A stretch of 64,000 nucleotides of DNA from the NCBI GenBank assembly GCA_001768515.1, contig MEOA01000001.1, positions 310,001 through 374,000 on the forward strand, written 5' to 3'. The stretch is from Bacteroidetes bacterium GWE2_42_24 (GTDB taxonomy: Bacteria; Bacteroidota; Bacteroidia; Bacteroidales; TTA-H9). The notes under the pieces were generated by a model. That model was not told the DNA's origin, searched no databases, and saw only the letters and a program-made list of their open reading frames with translations. A program made the translations under genes and the position numbers. The number at the start of each line of letters is the position of its first letter. Position 1 is the stretch's first letter. Below, piece by piece: positions 18,718-28,062 of the stretch.

Positions 18718-18738
18718 CTTATTGTTGCAGGAATAAGG

Positions 18739-18785
18739 AAAACACAGTCACCCCGGCACCTCGAATGCCGGGGTGACTGTGTTTT
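18739..18785 (+). terminator. Strong terminator after prc
   Basis: A perfect 20-bp stem (18739-18758 pairing with 18766-18785, core CAGTCACCCCGGCA) with a 7-nt loop ends in TTTT. The A-run on the left makes it potentially bidirectional. Confidence 0.9.
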
Positions 18786-18920
18786 AGGGATTGCACGCCG
18801 ATGATCTGCAATTGTAATCACGAAGAGTTGGAAAGAGCCCCTCAGATTTGACCTTCCCGCCCAACCCAGATTTTGGTAATTGAACCCTAAGGCGGTCTGT
18901 CCCAGACGATTTTTTTGAAA

Positions 18921-18953
18921 TTTGAGTTTCCAATGTGTAAATAACTACTTTTG
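18921..18953 (+). promoter_or_regulatory. Full -33/-7 promoter for the first anchor-L gene
   Basis: TTTG at 18921-18924, a 21-base spacer and TACTTTTG at 18946-18953. The ATG follows at 18976. This is the most complete promoter seen in the window. Confidence 0.7.
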
Positions 18954-18975
18954 TGGTACCAATCACTTTTAAACC

Positions 18976-20397
18976 ATGACCTTCTTTAGCCGGAAGTTAC
19001 TTATTTTATGCTTATTACTTATCTCCTTCGGGAAGGTGGGGTGGGGGCAGTTGCATATAACTACTGAACACAATGCCGAAGAATTACTACAGATGCTCCT
19101 TGGAACAGGTGTAGAAGTCTCAAATGTAACTGGTACGGGTATTCAGGCCAGCAATGGTGTTTGGCAAGCCGGGAAGTTTTATAACGGTAATTATATGCAA
19201 TTGGGGATTGACAGCGGTGTGTTGTTAACAACAGGGAGCGCCTTACTTGCTGCTGGTCCAAACTCTTCAACAGGGATAGCCTCTCAGAATGGTGGTCCGG
19301 GTGATGATGATTTGAATGCATTACTTGGTACTACGAATAACAAAGATGCCTGTGTTCTTGAGTTTGATTTCGTCCCTTTTTATGATACACTTCGATTTAG
19401 GTATATCCTTGGTTCAGATGAATATAATGAGTATCTCGGTTATTCTGATGTATTTGCTTTTTTTGTAACAGGACCAAATCCCTCTGGTGGTCAATATCTT
19501 AAAGATAATATAGCGCTTCTGCCAACAACCACAACAGGAAGTTCGGTAGTTCAAATCGGTAATCTGAATAATGGTGCTGGATGTCATGCTAATGGTCCCT
19601 GTAAAAATTGCGAATATTTTATTGATAATTGTGATGTACCGGGATCTCCTCGATCTATCGAGTATGATGGGTATTCAGTAGTCTTAACGGCAGTCTTAAT
19701 CGTTGTACCCTGTCAGCAGTACCATATCAAGCTGGCAATTGAGGATAAGGGTGATGAGAATGTAGATTCCGGTGTGTTTCTCGAAGCAGGAAGTTTCTCC
19801 AGCCCAGGTGTAGCAATAATACCAAATTATACCACCCCTGGTGGTGATCCTTATGCAGTAGAGGGGTGTACTCAGGCCAATCTGGATATAACCCTTCCGT
19901 TCGCATTGTTTGACACCTCGTGGGTTGTGTTCGATAGCATCACTGGCAGTGCCACCAATGGTGTCGACTATAATTTTATAAATGATAGTGTGATGTTTCT
20001 TCCTAACCAGATTACCACCACTATTCCAATTGTCCCCGTTTATGATGCACAAACAGAAGGCGATGAGAACATCTATATCTACCTGTCGAATCAGGTGGGT
20101 TGTGCCAGTGTCAATGTACAGCGGACCGAGATCAAGTTGCACGATTTCATCCCGGTTGAAATCGGTTCTGATACCGCAGTGTGCCAGGGGACTCAGGTGA
20201 CTTTCGATGCAGGGGGAGCGTACAAAACCTTTACATGGCATGATGGAACCAATGGTCAGACATGGACTTCCAGCGCATTACCACCGGGAGGTCAGGTAAG
20301 TGTTGTAGTGGAGGATTCGTGGGGATGCACGAGCAGCGATACTCTTCAGTTGACCATTCATCCAAAGCCTTCAGGGATTCCCATCCGACACGATTGA
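18976..20397 (+). CDS. Choice-of-anchor L domain surface protein, copy 1
   Basis: A 473-residue secreted protein. A signal peptide (to about residue 24, ..VGWGQ) is followed by a choice-of-anchor L domain (about 25-270; ELLQMLLG, GIDSGVLLTTG, LEFDFVPFYDTLRFRYILGSDEYNEY, DSGVFLEAGSFSSPG). Next come a Calx-beta-like segment (GSATNGVDY, EGDENIYIYLSNQVGC) and an Ig-like unit (IGSDTAVCQGTQVTF). It stops abruptly at ..GIPIRHD without the long tail and T9SS sorting domain that members of this family usually have. The tandem copy ends in the same way, which argues against a random nonsense mutation. The role is unknown; adhesion or matrix is the usual guess for such proteins. Confidence 0.88.
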   Translation: MTFFSRKLLILCLLLISFGKVGWGQLHITTEHNAEELLQMLLGTGVEVSNVTGTGIQASNGVWQAGKFYNGNYMQLGIDSGVLLTTGSALLAAGPNSSTGIASQNGGPGDDDLNALLGTTNNKDACVLEFDFVPFYDTLRFRYILGSDEYNEYLGYSDVFAFFVTGPNPSGGQYLKDNIALLPTTTTGSSVVQIGNLNNGAGCHANGPCKNCEYFIDNCDVPGSPRSIEYDGYSVVLTAVLIVVPCQQYHIKLAIEDKGDENVDSGVFLEAGSFSSPGVAIIPNYTTPGGDPYAVEGCTQANLDITLPFALFDTSWVVFDSITGSATNGVDYNFINDSVMFLPNQITTTIPIVPVYDAQTEGDENIYIYLSNQVGCASVNVQRTEIKLHDFIPVEIGSDTAVCQGTQVTFDAGGAYKTFTWHDGTNGQTWTSSALPPGGQVSVVVEDSWGCTSSDTLQLTIHPKPSGIPIRHD

Positions 20398-20543
20398 GCC
20401 GTTTCGGTCATCAAATTTTCACAGTGCTTGTCATCTCTTGCTAAAGGTGGTAAAAAGACGGGAGCCGGACGGATTAAAAACGAGATATTTTCATAGATAC
20501 AGGCAACTCAGGGGGAAAATGGTGTTTCATAATCAATGTGTTG

Positions 20544-20551
20544 TATCTTTG
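20544..20551 (+). promoter_or_regulatory. -7 element for the second anchor-L gene
   Basis: TATCTTTG matches TAnnTTTG, 46 bases before the ATG at 20598. The second copy therefore has its own promoter. Confidence 0.55.
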
Positions 20552-20597
20552 ATTATTCTTTAGATATGCCTGCCCCATTTCATTACCCGGAATAACC

Positions 20598-22028
20598 ATG
20601 TTTAGCGTTTTTCAAAGAATGGTTCTCGTATTTATTCTATCCACCACCATAGTACAGGTGGGGAGGGGGCAATTGCAGGTAACAACCGGCCATGGAGCAG
20701 AAGAACTTCTGCAGATGTTACTAGGGCAAGGGGTTGTGGTATCGAATGTTACCAGCGTGGGTTTAATAGCCACTGAAAACCCTGAAGTTTGGCAGGCAGG
20801 GAAGTTTTTCAACGGCATTGTGGCAGGGATAGGAATAGACAGCGGTTTACTTCTTACATCCGGTGATGCCTTACTCGCAATCGGACCAAACAACAATGGT
20901 GGTGACGGAATTCCTACACTCAATGGTGGTGATTTAGATCTTGGGGCAATCATCGGCACTATTACAGAGGATGCCTGTATTTTGGAGTTTGATTTTGTTC
21001 CAATGTACGATACAATCGCTTTTCGATACTCATTTGCTTCTGAAGAATACAACGATTTTGTTAATGGAGGGGTAAATGATGTGTTTGCTTTTTTCATTAC
21101 AGGGCCAAATCCGTCAGGCGGAACTTACGATAAATTTAACATTGCGATCATCCCGAAAACATCCGTACCAGTATCAATCAATACCTTAAATAATGGAAAC
21201 AATTCGGCAGGATCACCCAATTGCAGAGGGAACGGACCTTGTGAATATTGCCAGTATTATGTCGATAATTGCATATATGGCTCTCCCATAGAATACGACG
21301 GATATACAACTGTTCTGACAGCCATGGCTGTTGTTGTTCCCTGCCAGTCTTATCATTTGAAAATCGCCATTGCAGACGGTGGAGACGAAGTATATGATTC
21401 AGGCGTTTTTCTTGAAGCTGGCAGTTTTTCGAGTCCGGGAGTGGCACTCGAGCCGGTTTATTCCACACCAGGGGGGGCTCCTTTTGCCGTAGAGGGATGT
21501 ACCCAGGCCGATTTGAAGGTCACCCTCCCCTTTGCCCTCCCCGCAACTTCGTGGGTGGTATTCGACAGCATAACAGGTAGTGCAACGAATGGTGTCGACT
21601 ATAATCTGATCAACGATAGCGTGATGTTTCTTCCCAACCAACTTACAGTCACTATTCCTATTATCCCGGTTTATGATGCACAAACCGAAGGCGATGAGAA
21701 TATATACATCTACCTGTCGAATCAGGTAGGTTGTGCCGGTGTCAACCTTCAGCGTACCGAGATTTTACTGCACGACTTCATTCCCGTTGAGATCGGTTCT
21801 GATACTGCCGTATGCGAGGGAACCCAGGTGACTTTCAATGTTGGTGAAGTGTATAAATCCTATACCTGGCATGATGGAACTCATGGACAGACGTGGACTT
21901 CCAGCGGATTACCACCGGGAGGTCAGGTAAGTATTGCAGTAGAGGATTCATGGGGATGCACGAGCAGCGATACTTTGCAACTGACTGTTCACGAAAGACC
22001 TGTTGTTAACCCAATCAGGCATGATTAA
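20598..22028 (+). CDS. Choice-of-anchor L domain surface protein, copy 2
   Basis: A 476-residue tandem paralogue of the gene at 18976 with the same order: signal peptide (..VGRGQ), anchor-L domain, Calx-beta-like segment, Ig-like unit, and an abrupt end at ..VNPIRHD. The C-terminal third is nearly identical to copy 1 in protein and close in DNA (from ATSWVVFDSITGSATNG onward), while the anchor-L halves have diverged more. That pattern fits duplication followed by gene conversion or by stronger constraint on the distal part. Export through the Sec system is clear; no T9SS sorting domain is present. Confidence 0.88.
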   Translation: MFSVFQRMVLVFILSTTIVQVGRGQLQVTTGHGAEELLQMLLGQGVVVSNVTSVGLIATENPEVWQAGKFFNGIVAGIGIDSGLLLTSGDALLAIGPNNNGGDGIPTLNGGDLDLGAIIGTITEDACILEFDFVPMYDTIAFRYSFASEEYNDFVNGGVNDVFAFFITGPNPSGGTYDKFNIAIIPKTSVPVSINTLNNGNNSAGSPNCRGNGPCEYCQYYVDNCIYGSPIEYDGYTTVLTAMAVVVPCQSYHLKIAIADGGDEVYDSGVFLEAGSFSSPGVALEPVYSTPGGAPFAVEGCTQADLKVTLPFALPATSWVVFDSITGSATNGVDYNLINDSVMFLPNQLTVTIPIIPVYDAQTEGDENIYIYLSNQVGCAGVNLQRTEILLHDFIPVEIGSDTAVCEGTQVTFNVGEVYKSYTWHDGTHGQTWTSSGLPPGGQVSIAVEDSWGCTSSDTLQLTVHERPVVNPIRHD

Positions 22029-22115
22029 GAAAATGTATTGTCCTGGTCGCCAGTCGCAAAAGAGATAGTTTTAATAAATTTATTGTTTGAGTACGATAAA
22101 ATTCAAATAATAGGC

Positions 22116-22123
22116 TACCTTTG
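22116..22123 (+). promoter_or_regulatory. -7 element upstream of the EF-G gene
   Basis: TACCTTTG matches TAnnTTTG and leaves a leader of about 145 bases before ATG 22270. A weaker CACCTTTG at 22239-22246, nearer the start, could be a second promoter. Confidence 0.5.
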
Positions 22124-22269
22124 CACCCTTTTTGCGAAAACATCAATTGTAGGTTGAAAATGAATTTCTTAACCCGAAAAACCTTTTAGCTTCCAATTTG
22201 TTGATGTGGAATTAAAATGCAGTTAATGGTGATTTCGCACCTTTGCTGCCGATAAAGTGACGATATAGT

Positions 22270-24351
22270 ATGCCATTGACAAATCTTAGAAACATTGGAA
22301 TTGCCGCGCACATTGATGCCGGTAAAACCACCGTTACGGAACGTATCCTGTTTTTTGCAGGAGTGACCCGTAAATTGGGCGAAGTCCACGACGGACAAGC
22401 CACCATGGACTTCATGAAGCAGGAGCAGGAGCGCGGTATTACCATCGCATCAGCTGCAATTACCTGCCAGTGGAATAACCACCAGATCAACCTGATTGAT
22501 ACTCCTGGACACGTAGATTTCACCCTCGAGGTAGAACGTTCGTTGCGTGTACTCGATGGCATGATTGCCTTGTTCTGCGCTGTTAGTGGTGTACAGCCTC
22601 AAAGCGAAACTGTATGGAATCAGGCAGACCGGTATAAAGTTCCCAGGCTGGCATTTGTCAACAAGATGGACCGGACGGGCGCCGACTTCTATGAAGTACT
22701 GAGCCAGTTGAACAAAGAGCTTGATGCTCATGCGCTGGCCTTCCAGTTGCCCATCGGTGCTGAAGATGATTTCGTTGGTATGGTGGATGTTGTAGAACAA
22801 AAGGCCTATAATTTCAACAACGAAGCCCGGTATGAGGTACCTATCCCTGCAGATCTGGTTGAACCAGCCCGTGAGGCTCGTCTTGCCATAGCAGAAGCTC
22901 TTTCTGATTTCAGTGAAGAGATCATGGAACTCTTTCTTGACGACAAGGAGGTTCCCACAGAATTGATGAAAAGGGTAGCCCGTGAGGCCACCATCAAGCT
23001 GAGCATTACTCCGGTTTTCTGCGGTGCAGCTTATAAAAACAAAGGTGTTCAGCTTATTCTCGACGCTGTGGTTGATTACCTCCCATCACCGCTTGATAAG
23101 GGTGCTGTGATAGGTCTCGATGTAGACGATCCGGAGAAGACCCGTTCGCGTAAACCAAGCTCAAAAGAGCCTTTTTCAGCTCTTTCATTTAAGCTTATTC
23201 ACGATCCGTATGTAGGTCAGCAAACATTTATCAGGATTTATTCCGGTGAATTGAAGAGCGGTATGGGCATCATGAATACCACAAAAGGGAAACCAGAACG
23301 TGTTGGCCGTATCCTGCGTATTCACGCGAAGGAACGTGAAGACATTTCTGTAGCAGGTCCCGGTGAAATTGTTGCCCTGATCGGGATGAAATATACTAAA
23401 ACCGGTGATACCCTGTGTGATCCCGAACACCCCCTCCATCTTGAATCGATTCACATCCCACCCAGTGTGGTTGAATTGAAAATATTGCCCGGCAGCCGCA
23501 AAGACCAGAGTAAGTTGGGTGAAGCTTTGGCTAAACTGACCAGCGAGGATCCCTCATTCAAGATACGTTATGATGATGAAACCGAAGAAACGGTGATTTC
23601 AGGAATGGGTGAACTTCACCTTGAGATTATTGTTGACCGGTTGAAGACAGAATTCGGACTTGAAGTAGTGGTTGGAGAACCTGCCGTTGCCTACCGTGAA
23701 ACGATTCAGACGGAACGTGAAGCCAACCACCGTTATGTGAAGCAATCGGGAGGTAAGGGTCAGTTTGCCCATACTATCCTGCGCGTTGAACCAAACCCGG
23801 GAAAGGGGTATGAGTTTGTCGACCGTATTAAGGGTGGAGCTATACCTGCTGAATTTATCACTTCTGTTAACAAAGGTATCCTCAAAACCCTCGAAACAGG
23901 TGTTTTGGCAGGCTTCCCCGTGGTAGATGTGAAAGTAACGCTGCTTGATGGTTCATTCCACGCAGTTGACTCATCCGATATGGCCTTCCAGATTTGTGCC
24001 TCGATGTGTTTCAAACAGGCCTTCATGAAAGGCGATCCTCAGTTACTTGAGCCTGTCATGAAGATAGAAGTTAGCACTCCTGATGATTACATTGGCGACA
24101 TCGTTGGTAACCTCAACAAACGTCGCGGACGTGTAGAATCGATGCGTCGTCATCGTAAAGGGTCGCAGAAGCTGAATGGTTATGTGCCCCTGGTTGAAAT
24201 GTTCGGGTATTCCAATTCATTGCGTAACCTGTCGAGCGGACGTGCCAATTACAGCATGGAATTCTATCAGTATATGCCCGTAACCAAGGCTGTACAGGAG
24301 GATGTTCTGAAGAAACTGGCCGAGAAGAAACGTGCTGAGCAGGGCCGTTAA
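22270..24351 (+). CDS. fusA: Translation elongation factor G (possibly a second, EF-G2-like copy)
   Basis: A 693-residue translational GTPase. G1 is AHIDAGKT (residues 13-20), followed by RGITIASAA (switch I), DTPGHVDF (G3) and NKMD (G4), with domains II-V to the C-terminus ([22 protein letters not shown]). Known EF-G proteins drive translocation or, in the EF-G2 type, ribosome recycling. The ribosomal-protein and tuf genes that normally flank fusA are absent. Some positions ([28 protein letters not shown]) look closer to EF-G2-like proteins than to canonical fusA, so this may be an extra copy. The GTPase assignment is certain; the subtype is not. Confidence 0.92.
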   Translation: MPLTNLRNIGIAAHIDAGKTTVTERILFFAGVTRKLGEVHDGQATMDFMKQEQERGITIASAAITCQWNNHQINLIDTPGHVDFTLEVERSLRVLDGMIALFCAVSGVQPQSETVWNQADRYKVPRLAFVNKMDRTGADFYEVLSQLNKELDAHALAFQLPIGAEDDFVGMVDVVEQKAYNFNNEARYEVPIPADLVEPAREARLAIAEALSDFSEEIMELFLDDKEVPTELMKRVAREATIKLSITPVFCGAAYKNKGVQLILDAVVDYLPSPLDKGAVIGLDVDDPEKTRSRKPSSKEPFSALSFKLIHDPYVGQQTFIRIYSGELKSGMGIMNTTKGKPERVGRILRIHAKEREDISVAGPGEIVALIGMKYTKTGDTLCDPEHPLHLESIHIPPSVVELKILPGSRKDQSKLGEALAKLTSEDPSFKIRYDDETEETVISGMGELHLEIIVDRLKTEFGLEVVVGEPAVAYRETIQTEREANHRYVKQSGGKGQFAHTILRVEPNPGKGYEFVDRIKGGAIPAEFITSVNKGILKTLETGVLAGFPVVDVKVTLLDGSFHAVDSSDMAFQICASMCFKQAFMKGDPQLLEPVMKIEVSTPDDYIGDIVGNLNKRRGRVESMRRHRKGSQKLNGYVPLVEMFGYSNSLRNLSSGRANYSMEFYQYMPVTKAVQEDVLKKLAEKKRAEQGR

Positions 24352-24403
24352 GATTTTTTTTGATTGTAAAGTTTTCGTTTTATCATACCTTCATTTTGTA
24401 CGT

Positions 24404-24436
24404 AACCCCGGAGTCGCGATAACTCCGGGGTTTTTA
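24404..24436 (+). terminator. Terminator after the EF-G gene
   Basis: An 11-bp perfect stem (AACCCCGGAGT / ACTCCGGGGTT) with a 7-nt loop is followed by a T-run. Confidence 0.9.
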
Positions 24437-24472
24437 TTTGCCTTCGTTTCAACTACCTGTCCTGGCTATGGA

Positions 24473-25390
24473 TCAGTCAACCATTGACTTTACCCCCTCT
24501 TGGGGTGTAGTAATGACGAACTCTGGGAAGGCTTTGATAAATTTAGTGCAGTCGAAACGGTAATCCTGTTCATTTTGATAGCTCATTTCCGACAACTCTG
24601 CCATTATGGGTATAAATAATCCAAGTACCCTGAGCGTGAACGGGGGCAGGACGGTTAACCGGTCGGGTGTCTGAAATGCTCCGGCGAACAGCGTGGTCCA
24701 TTGCCTGATGGTAAGGGGGGCCGGGTGCGTTGGTAAATGCCATACCTGACCAAAAGCTTCGGGGGTGTTACCCAAAAGGGCCACTGCTCTGGCTGCATCA
24801 GGCGTGTAGATGAACTGGTGCACGGCATCAGGGTTTCCAAACCACATCGCTTTCTTTCCTTTCCGCAGGTTCTTCACCACTGTTTCGGTGAGAGTGCTTG
24901 AAACCTTTCCCGGTCCGTAAAAGTCAGGGGCACGGGCGATGAGTATCTGTTGCCCCTGTTCATTGGCCTTTTGGATCATTGAAACCAAAAGGGCTCTGAT
25001 TTTTCCTTTGCGGCTGGGAGGGTTGATGACCGATTGCTCGGTCATGTGCGGGATGGCCTCTTTTGCATAGAGATAGACGTTGTCGAAGAAGACAAGCCGG
25101 GCGTTATGTTTACGGCACGAAGCCAATACCGATTCCATGAAAGGGGGCCAGGTATGAGCCCAGGCTTTCGCGCTGTATTTAAAGCCAATTACCACATAAA
25201 CGACAGTTGACCCTTCGATGGCACCGTCGATGGCGGCAGGATCGGTCAGATCGGCCGACATCAGTTCATCGGTTGGATTGACTTTTTGTGGATTACGGGC
25301 TACCAATCTGATTTGTTTTGTATAGCCTGTCAAAGCCCGGGCCAATGGTGTTCCTATAGCACCACCTGAACCCAGAATAGTATGAATCAT
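24473..25390 (-). CDS. NAD(P)-binding SDR-type epimerase/dehydratase-like protein
   Basis: A 305-residue extended/atypical SDR protein. The nucleotide-binding motif GSGGAIG lies at residues 7-13, an acidic strand follows (ADLTDPAAIDGAIEGSTVVYVVIG), and RLVFFDNVYLYA and ILIARAPDFYGPG match the later Rossmann motifs of NmrA/epimerase-like proteins. The canonical YxxxK pair is not clearly visible, so catalysis is uncertain. The substrate cannot be deduced. It is on the minus strand and 78 bases downstream of the small cysteine protein, probably the same transcript. Confidence 0.8.
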   Translation of the reverse strand: MIHTILGSGGAIGTPLARALTGYTKQIRLVARNPQKVNPTDELMSADLTDPAAIDGAIEGSTVVYVVIGFKYSAKAWAHTWPPFMESVLASCRKHNARLVFFDNVYLYAKEAIPHMTEQSVINPPSRKGKIRALLVSMIQKANEQGQQILIARAPDFYGPGKVSSTLTETVVKNLRKGKKAMWFGNPDAVHQFIYTPDAARAVALLGNTPEAFGQVWHLPTHPAPLTIRQWTTLFAGAFQTPDRLTVLPPFTLRVLGLFIPIMAELSEMSYQNEQDYRFDCTKFIKAFPEFVITTPQEGVKSMVD

Positions 25391-25467
25391 GTTCTCTTTA
25401 TTTTAAAAATTATAATACAAACTGAAGCGGTAATTACCAGACGCGGGTTAAAGGGAATGGTTATCAT

Positions 25468-25950
25468 TTACTTTACCTGACCCACGACAACGACGTAGTT
25501 TTTACCATATTTTTTCGCACATTTGGGGCATGTTGTATACCACATATACCATTTTACAATTTCCAATCTCCGGTTTATGGCCTGTTCCTTGAAGTCGGCG
25601 CACCATTTACCTGTATCCCTGAAGGGGCCTTCATAGACCCTGCTATAGAATTTTCCTGTAAGTGTGCAGTTGTCAGCACCCGGAACAGGTTTATCGACGG
25701 CCAGAAGGATGTCCATCTTCCATTTGGAAGTATGATCTGAAAGACAGAGCCAGTCGGGTATTTTTGCTTCCGCCTGATCAGCTTTGGCACAGATTTTCTT
25801 TATGACCGCGCCGAAATTAAGCGGCATATAGAAAAAGGTGCAAACCGTATCGCGGATAAAGGTTTTTTCACTCCATTCAAACAATTGGTCGTGCCATTTA
25901 TCGGATTCGAAAGGAGGGCAGCATTCTTGAGAATCAGATTTTGTAGTCAT
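25468..25950 (-). CDS. Small conserved cysteine-containing protein, function unknown
   Basis: A 160-residue soluble protein of a widespread family often labelled 'hydrolase' without biochemical proof. It begins with a Cys-Cys-Pro segment (SQECCPPFES). The middle resembles SOUL/GyrI-like folds (PVPGADNCTLTGKFYSRVYEGPFRDTGKW). It ends with a conserved CPKCAKKYGKNYVVV motif whose cysteines could bind metal or form a redox pair. No signal peptide is seen. Its neighbours are an SDR protein downstream and a divergent arsenate reductase. Confidence 0.7.
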   Translation of the reverse strand: MTTKSDSQECCPPFESDKWHDQLFEWSEKTFIRDTVCTFFYMPLNFGAVIKKICAKADQAEAKIPDWLCLSDHTSKWKMDILLAVDKPVPGADNCTLTGKFYSRVYEGPFRDTGKWCADFKEQAINRRLEIVKWYMWYTTCPKCAKKYGKNYVVVVGQVK

Positions 25951-26158
25951 GAGTTTTAGAATTGGTTTAGGATGGATTCCTTGAAGTGAAGGATATCATT
26001 AAATCAGTGACAAAGATAATGCTGCGGGCTGGTGATCTGTGTTAAATCTTTTGCATAATGTTAGCGAAGACTTGCCAATGTTGAGCTGATACGCTGAACA
26101 ATATGTCATAACAGACGTTTAAGAAGGCGATTTGTATAACCTAACCCGATATGTTTAA

Positions 26159-26638
26159 ATGAAAATATTGATTATATGTACCGGCAATAGTTGCCGGAGT
26201 CAAATGGCCCATGGCTGGCTTCAATGGTACAATCCAGCGCTTGAAGTGTTTTCGGCCGGCACTTTTCCTGAAAAAGAAGTGAATCCGATGGCCATAGAAG
26301 TTATGGCAGAGCTTGGCATTGACATTAGCGGGCACAAGCCTGTATCTGTAGAGGAGTACCTTGAGGAGAAGTGGGATTTCGTGGTGAGCGTGTGCGATGA
26401 CACCTTAGAGACCTGTCCAACTTTCAACGGGAAGGTACGTCACCGTCTTCACAAGGGATTTGAAGATCCCGCGCGTTTCAGGGGTACTCCCGAGCAAGTT
26501 AAGGCGAAATACCTTGAAGTACGCGATGAGATAATTGTGGCCTTTAAGTCGATAGCCGAAGCCATTGAAATGGAGATGGAAGGCAGTATCGTTGCCTCTC
26601 ACGGTGGTTGTGCCTGCGGCGGTAGTTGTGGATGCTAG
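26159..26638 (+). CDS. arsC: Thioredoxin-type arsenate reductase with Cys-rich tail
   Basis: A 159-residue cytoplasmic enzyme of the LMW phosphatase fold that reduces arsenate to arsenite. The P-loop is Cys7-TGNS-Cys12-RS, and the redox relay is Cys79 and Cys86 (SVCDDTLETCP). The spacings 7/79/86 equal those of S. aureus pI258 ArsC (10/82/89), so the thioredoxin-coupled mechanism is likely. Residues 149-159 form an unusual tail GGCACGGSCGC, four cysteines not needed for the core reaction and perhaps a metal or arsenite site. No arsR, acr3 or arsB is adjacent. Confidence 0.9.
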   Translation: MKILIICTGNSCRSQMAHGWLQWYNPALEVFSAGTFPEKEVNPMAIEVMAELGIDISGHKPVSVEEYLEEKWDFVVSVCDDTLETCPTFNGKVRHRLHKGFEDPARFRGTPEQVKAKYLEVRDEIIVAFKSIAEAIEMEMEGSIVASHGGCACGGSCGC

Positions 26639-26656
26639 ATTTTACCATATAAAAAG

Positions 26657-26690
26657 AAAGCGCCATGGTATTGATTTACCATGGCGCTTT
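26657..26690. terminator. Bidirectional terminator between arsC and preA
   Basis: A 14-bp perfect stem (AAAGCGCCATGGTA / TACCATGGCGCTTT) with a 6-nt loop lies between two converging genes. A T-rich tail follows on either strand. Confidence 0.85.
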
Positions 26691-26820
26691 TGATTTGGGC
26701 ACTTTGATGATGGTTCCGGATATCCGGAGAAACAACGGATATGTGAGATTTCGTTAAATAGCAGATTATCAACCATCCTTTGCCGCCATTTCATAAAAAT
26801 TGAACAACGACACATGCATA

Positions 26821-28062
26821 TTAAAAGATCGCCGCATGCCTGGTTGTCAACGTATCAACTTCTTTATGGGAGATGCAGTCCCAGACCGGGCAAACATGTT
26901 TACACAAAAGGCAGCCTACACAACGGGTCTCATCAACTTCCACCTTTCTTTTAGCGGCATTGAATTTCATAGCCTGATTAGCACCATCGCGGCAAGAGAT
27001 GAAGCATTGGCCGCAACCGATACATTTTTCCGGATCAACGACAGCGACCACCTGGTGGCGTGTATCAAATTCAGAAGGATCGACAATCATACGTGCTGCT
27101 TGTCCGATCAGCTCATCAAGCGAACCGATGTTGCGGTCGTTCATAAAATCGGTGAGCCCCTCAATCATATCCTCCACAATGCGATAACCATACCTCATGA
27201 TTGCAGTGGTGACCTGTATGTTTGTTGCCCCCAATAACAGAAAATGGAGGGCATCAATCCAGGTTTCAATGCCTCCGATAGCACTGACAGGCAGATTGAG
27301 TTGTTTTGAATTATACAGATCCGACACGAAGCGCATGGCAATTGGTTTCACAGCGGGACCTGAAAAGCCAGTGGCAGCAGAATTTCCATGGATGTCTGGC
27401 ATCGGGGTAAAACTGTCAAGATCGATATTGGTAATCGCCTTAATGGTGTTAATGGCTGAGATGGCATCGGCACCTCCGTCTTTAGCGGCCAGAGCCACAG
27501 GAACCATATCGGTAATGTTGGGGGTCATCTTGGCGATGACTGGCAACCGGGTAGCATTTTTAACTACACGGGTAAACATCTCAACTGCATGGAAATCCTG
27601 ACCTACACGATGGCCTGCGTGCTTATGAGCCATCTGGGGGCACGAGAAGTTCAATTCAACCAGATCGGCTCCTGCATCTTCCGACATTTTGGCAAGTTCT
27701 GCCCAGTCCTCATCATCATAGCCCATGATACTTGAAATCAGGACCTTGTTAGGGTAGCTTTTTTTGAGCCAGGCAAGGTCACGCAGGTTATCACGAATAG
27801 GCCTGTCGGTAATCTGTTCCGTGTTTTGAAGCCCTATAACCCGTTTATCACCATAATTGTATGCGTTCAGACGGGGTGAAGGCATCACTACCCTGAAACT
27901 CTTTTCCAGCCCCAGCGTTTTGTACACGACACCACCCCATCCGGCGTCATAGGCTCTGGCGCACATCTCTGCGTGGTTGCCCACCGGTGATGAAGAAAGG
28001 CAGAACGGGTTTTCGAACCGTACACCACAAAAATTAATCTGTAATGGATTTGGTTTGCTCAT
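26821..28062 (-). CDS. preA: NAD-dependent dihydropyrimidine dehydrogenase subunit PreA
   Basis: A 413-residue flavoprotein subunit that reduces uracil and thymine to dihydropyrimidines (or the reverse). The FMN-binding TIM barrel resembles dihydroorotate dehydrogenase, with the active-site cysteine expected at Cys141 (ELNFSCPQMAHKHAG). Two [4Fe-4S] motifs form the C-terminus: Cys347-x2-C-x2-C-x3-Cys357, and Cys381 to Cys396 (CVGCLLCKHVCPVWDC). Its start overlaps the preT stop by 4 bases (ATGA), so the two are translationally coupled. A divergent uracil permease supports the pyrimidine role. Confidence 0.93.
   Translation of the reverse strand: MSKPNPLQINFCGVRFENPFCLSSSPVGNHAEMCARAYDAGWGGVVYKTLGLEKSFRVVMPSPRLNAYNYGDKRVIGLQNTEQITDRPIRDNLRDLAWLKKSYPNKVLISSIMGYDDEDWAELAKMSEDAGADLVELNFSCPQMAHKHAGHRVGQDFHAVEMFTRVVKNATRLPVIAKMTPNITDMVPVALAAKDGGADAISAINTIKAITNIDLDSFTPMPDIHGNSAATGFSGPAVKPIAMRFVSDLYNSKQLNLPVSAIGGIETWIDALHFLLLGATNIQVTTAIMRYGYRIVEDMIEGLTDFMNDRNIGSLDELIGQAARMIVDPSEFDTRHQVVAVVDPEKCIGCGQCFISCRDGANQAMKFNAAKRKVEVDETRCVGCLLCKHVCPVWDCISHKEVDTLTTRHAAIF

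Noticed and set aside
18976-22028. Prophage or insertion element carrying the repeated genes
   Set aside because: No integrase, transposase or terminal repeats flank them; tandem duplication explains the pair.
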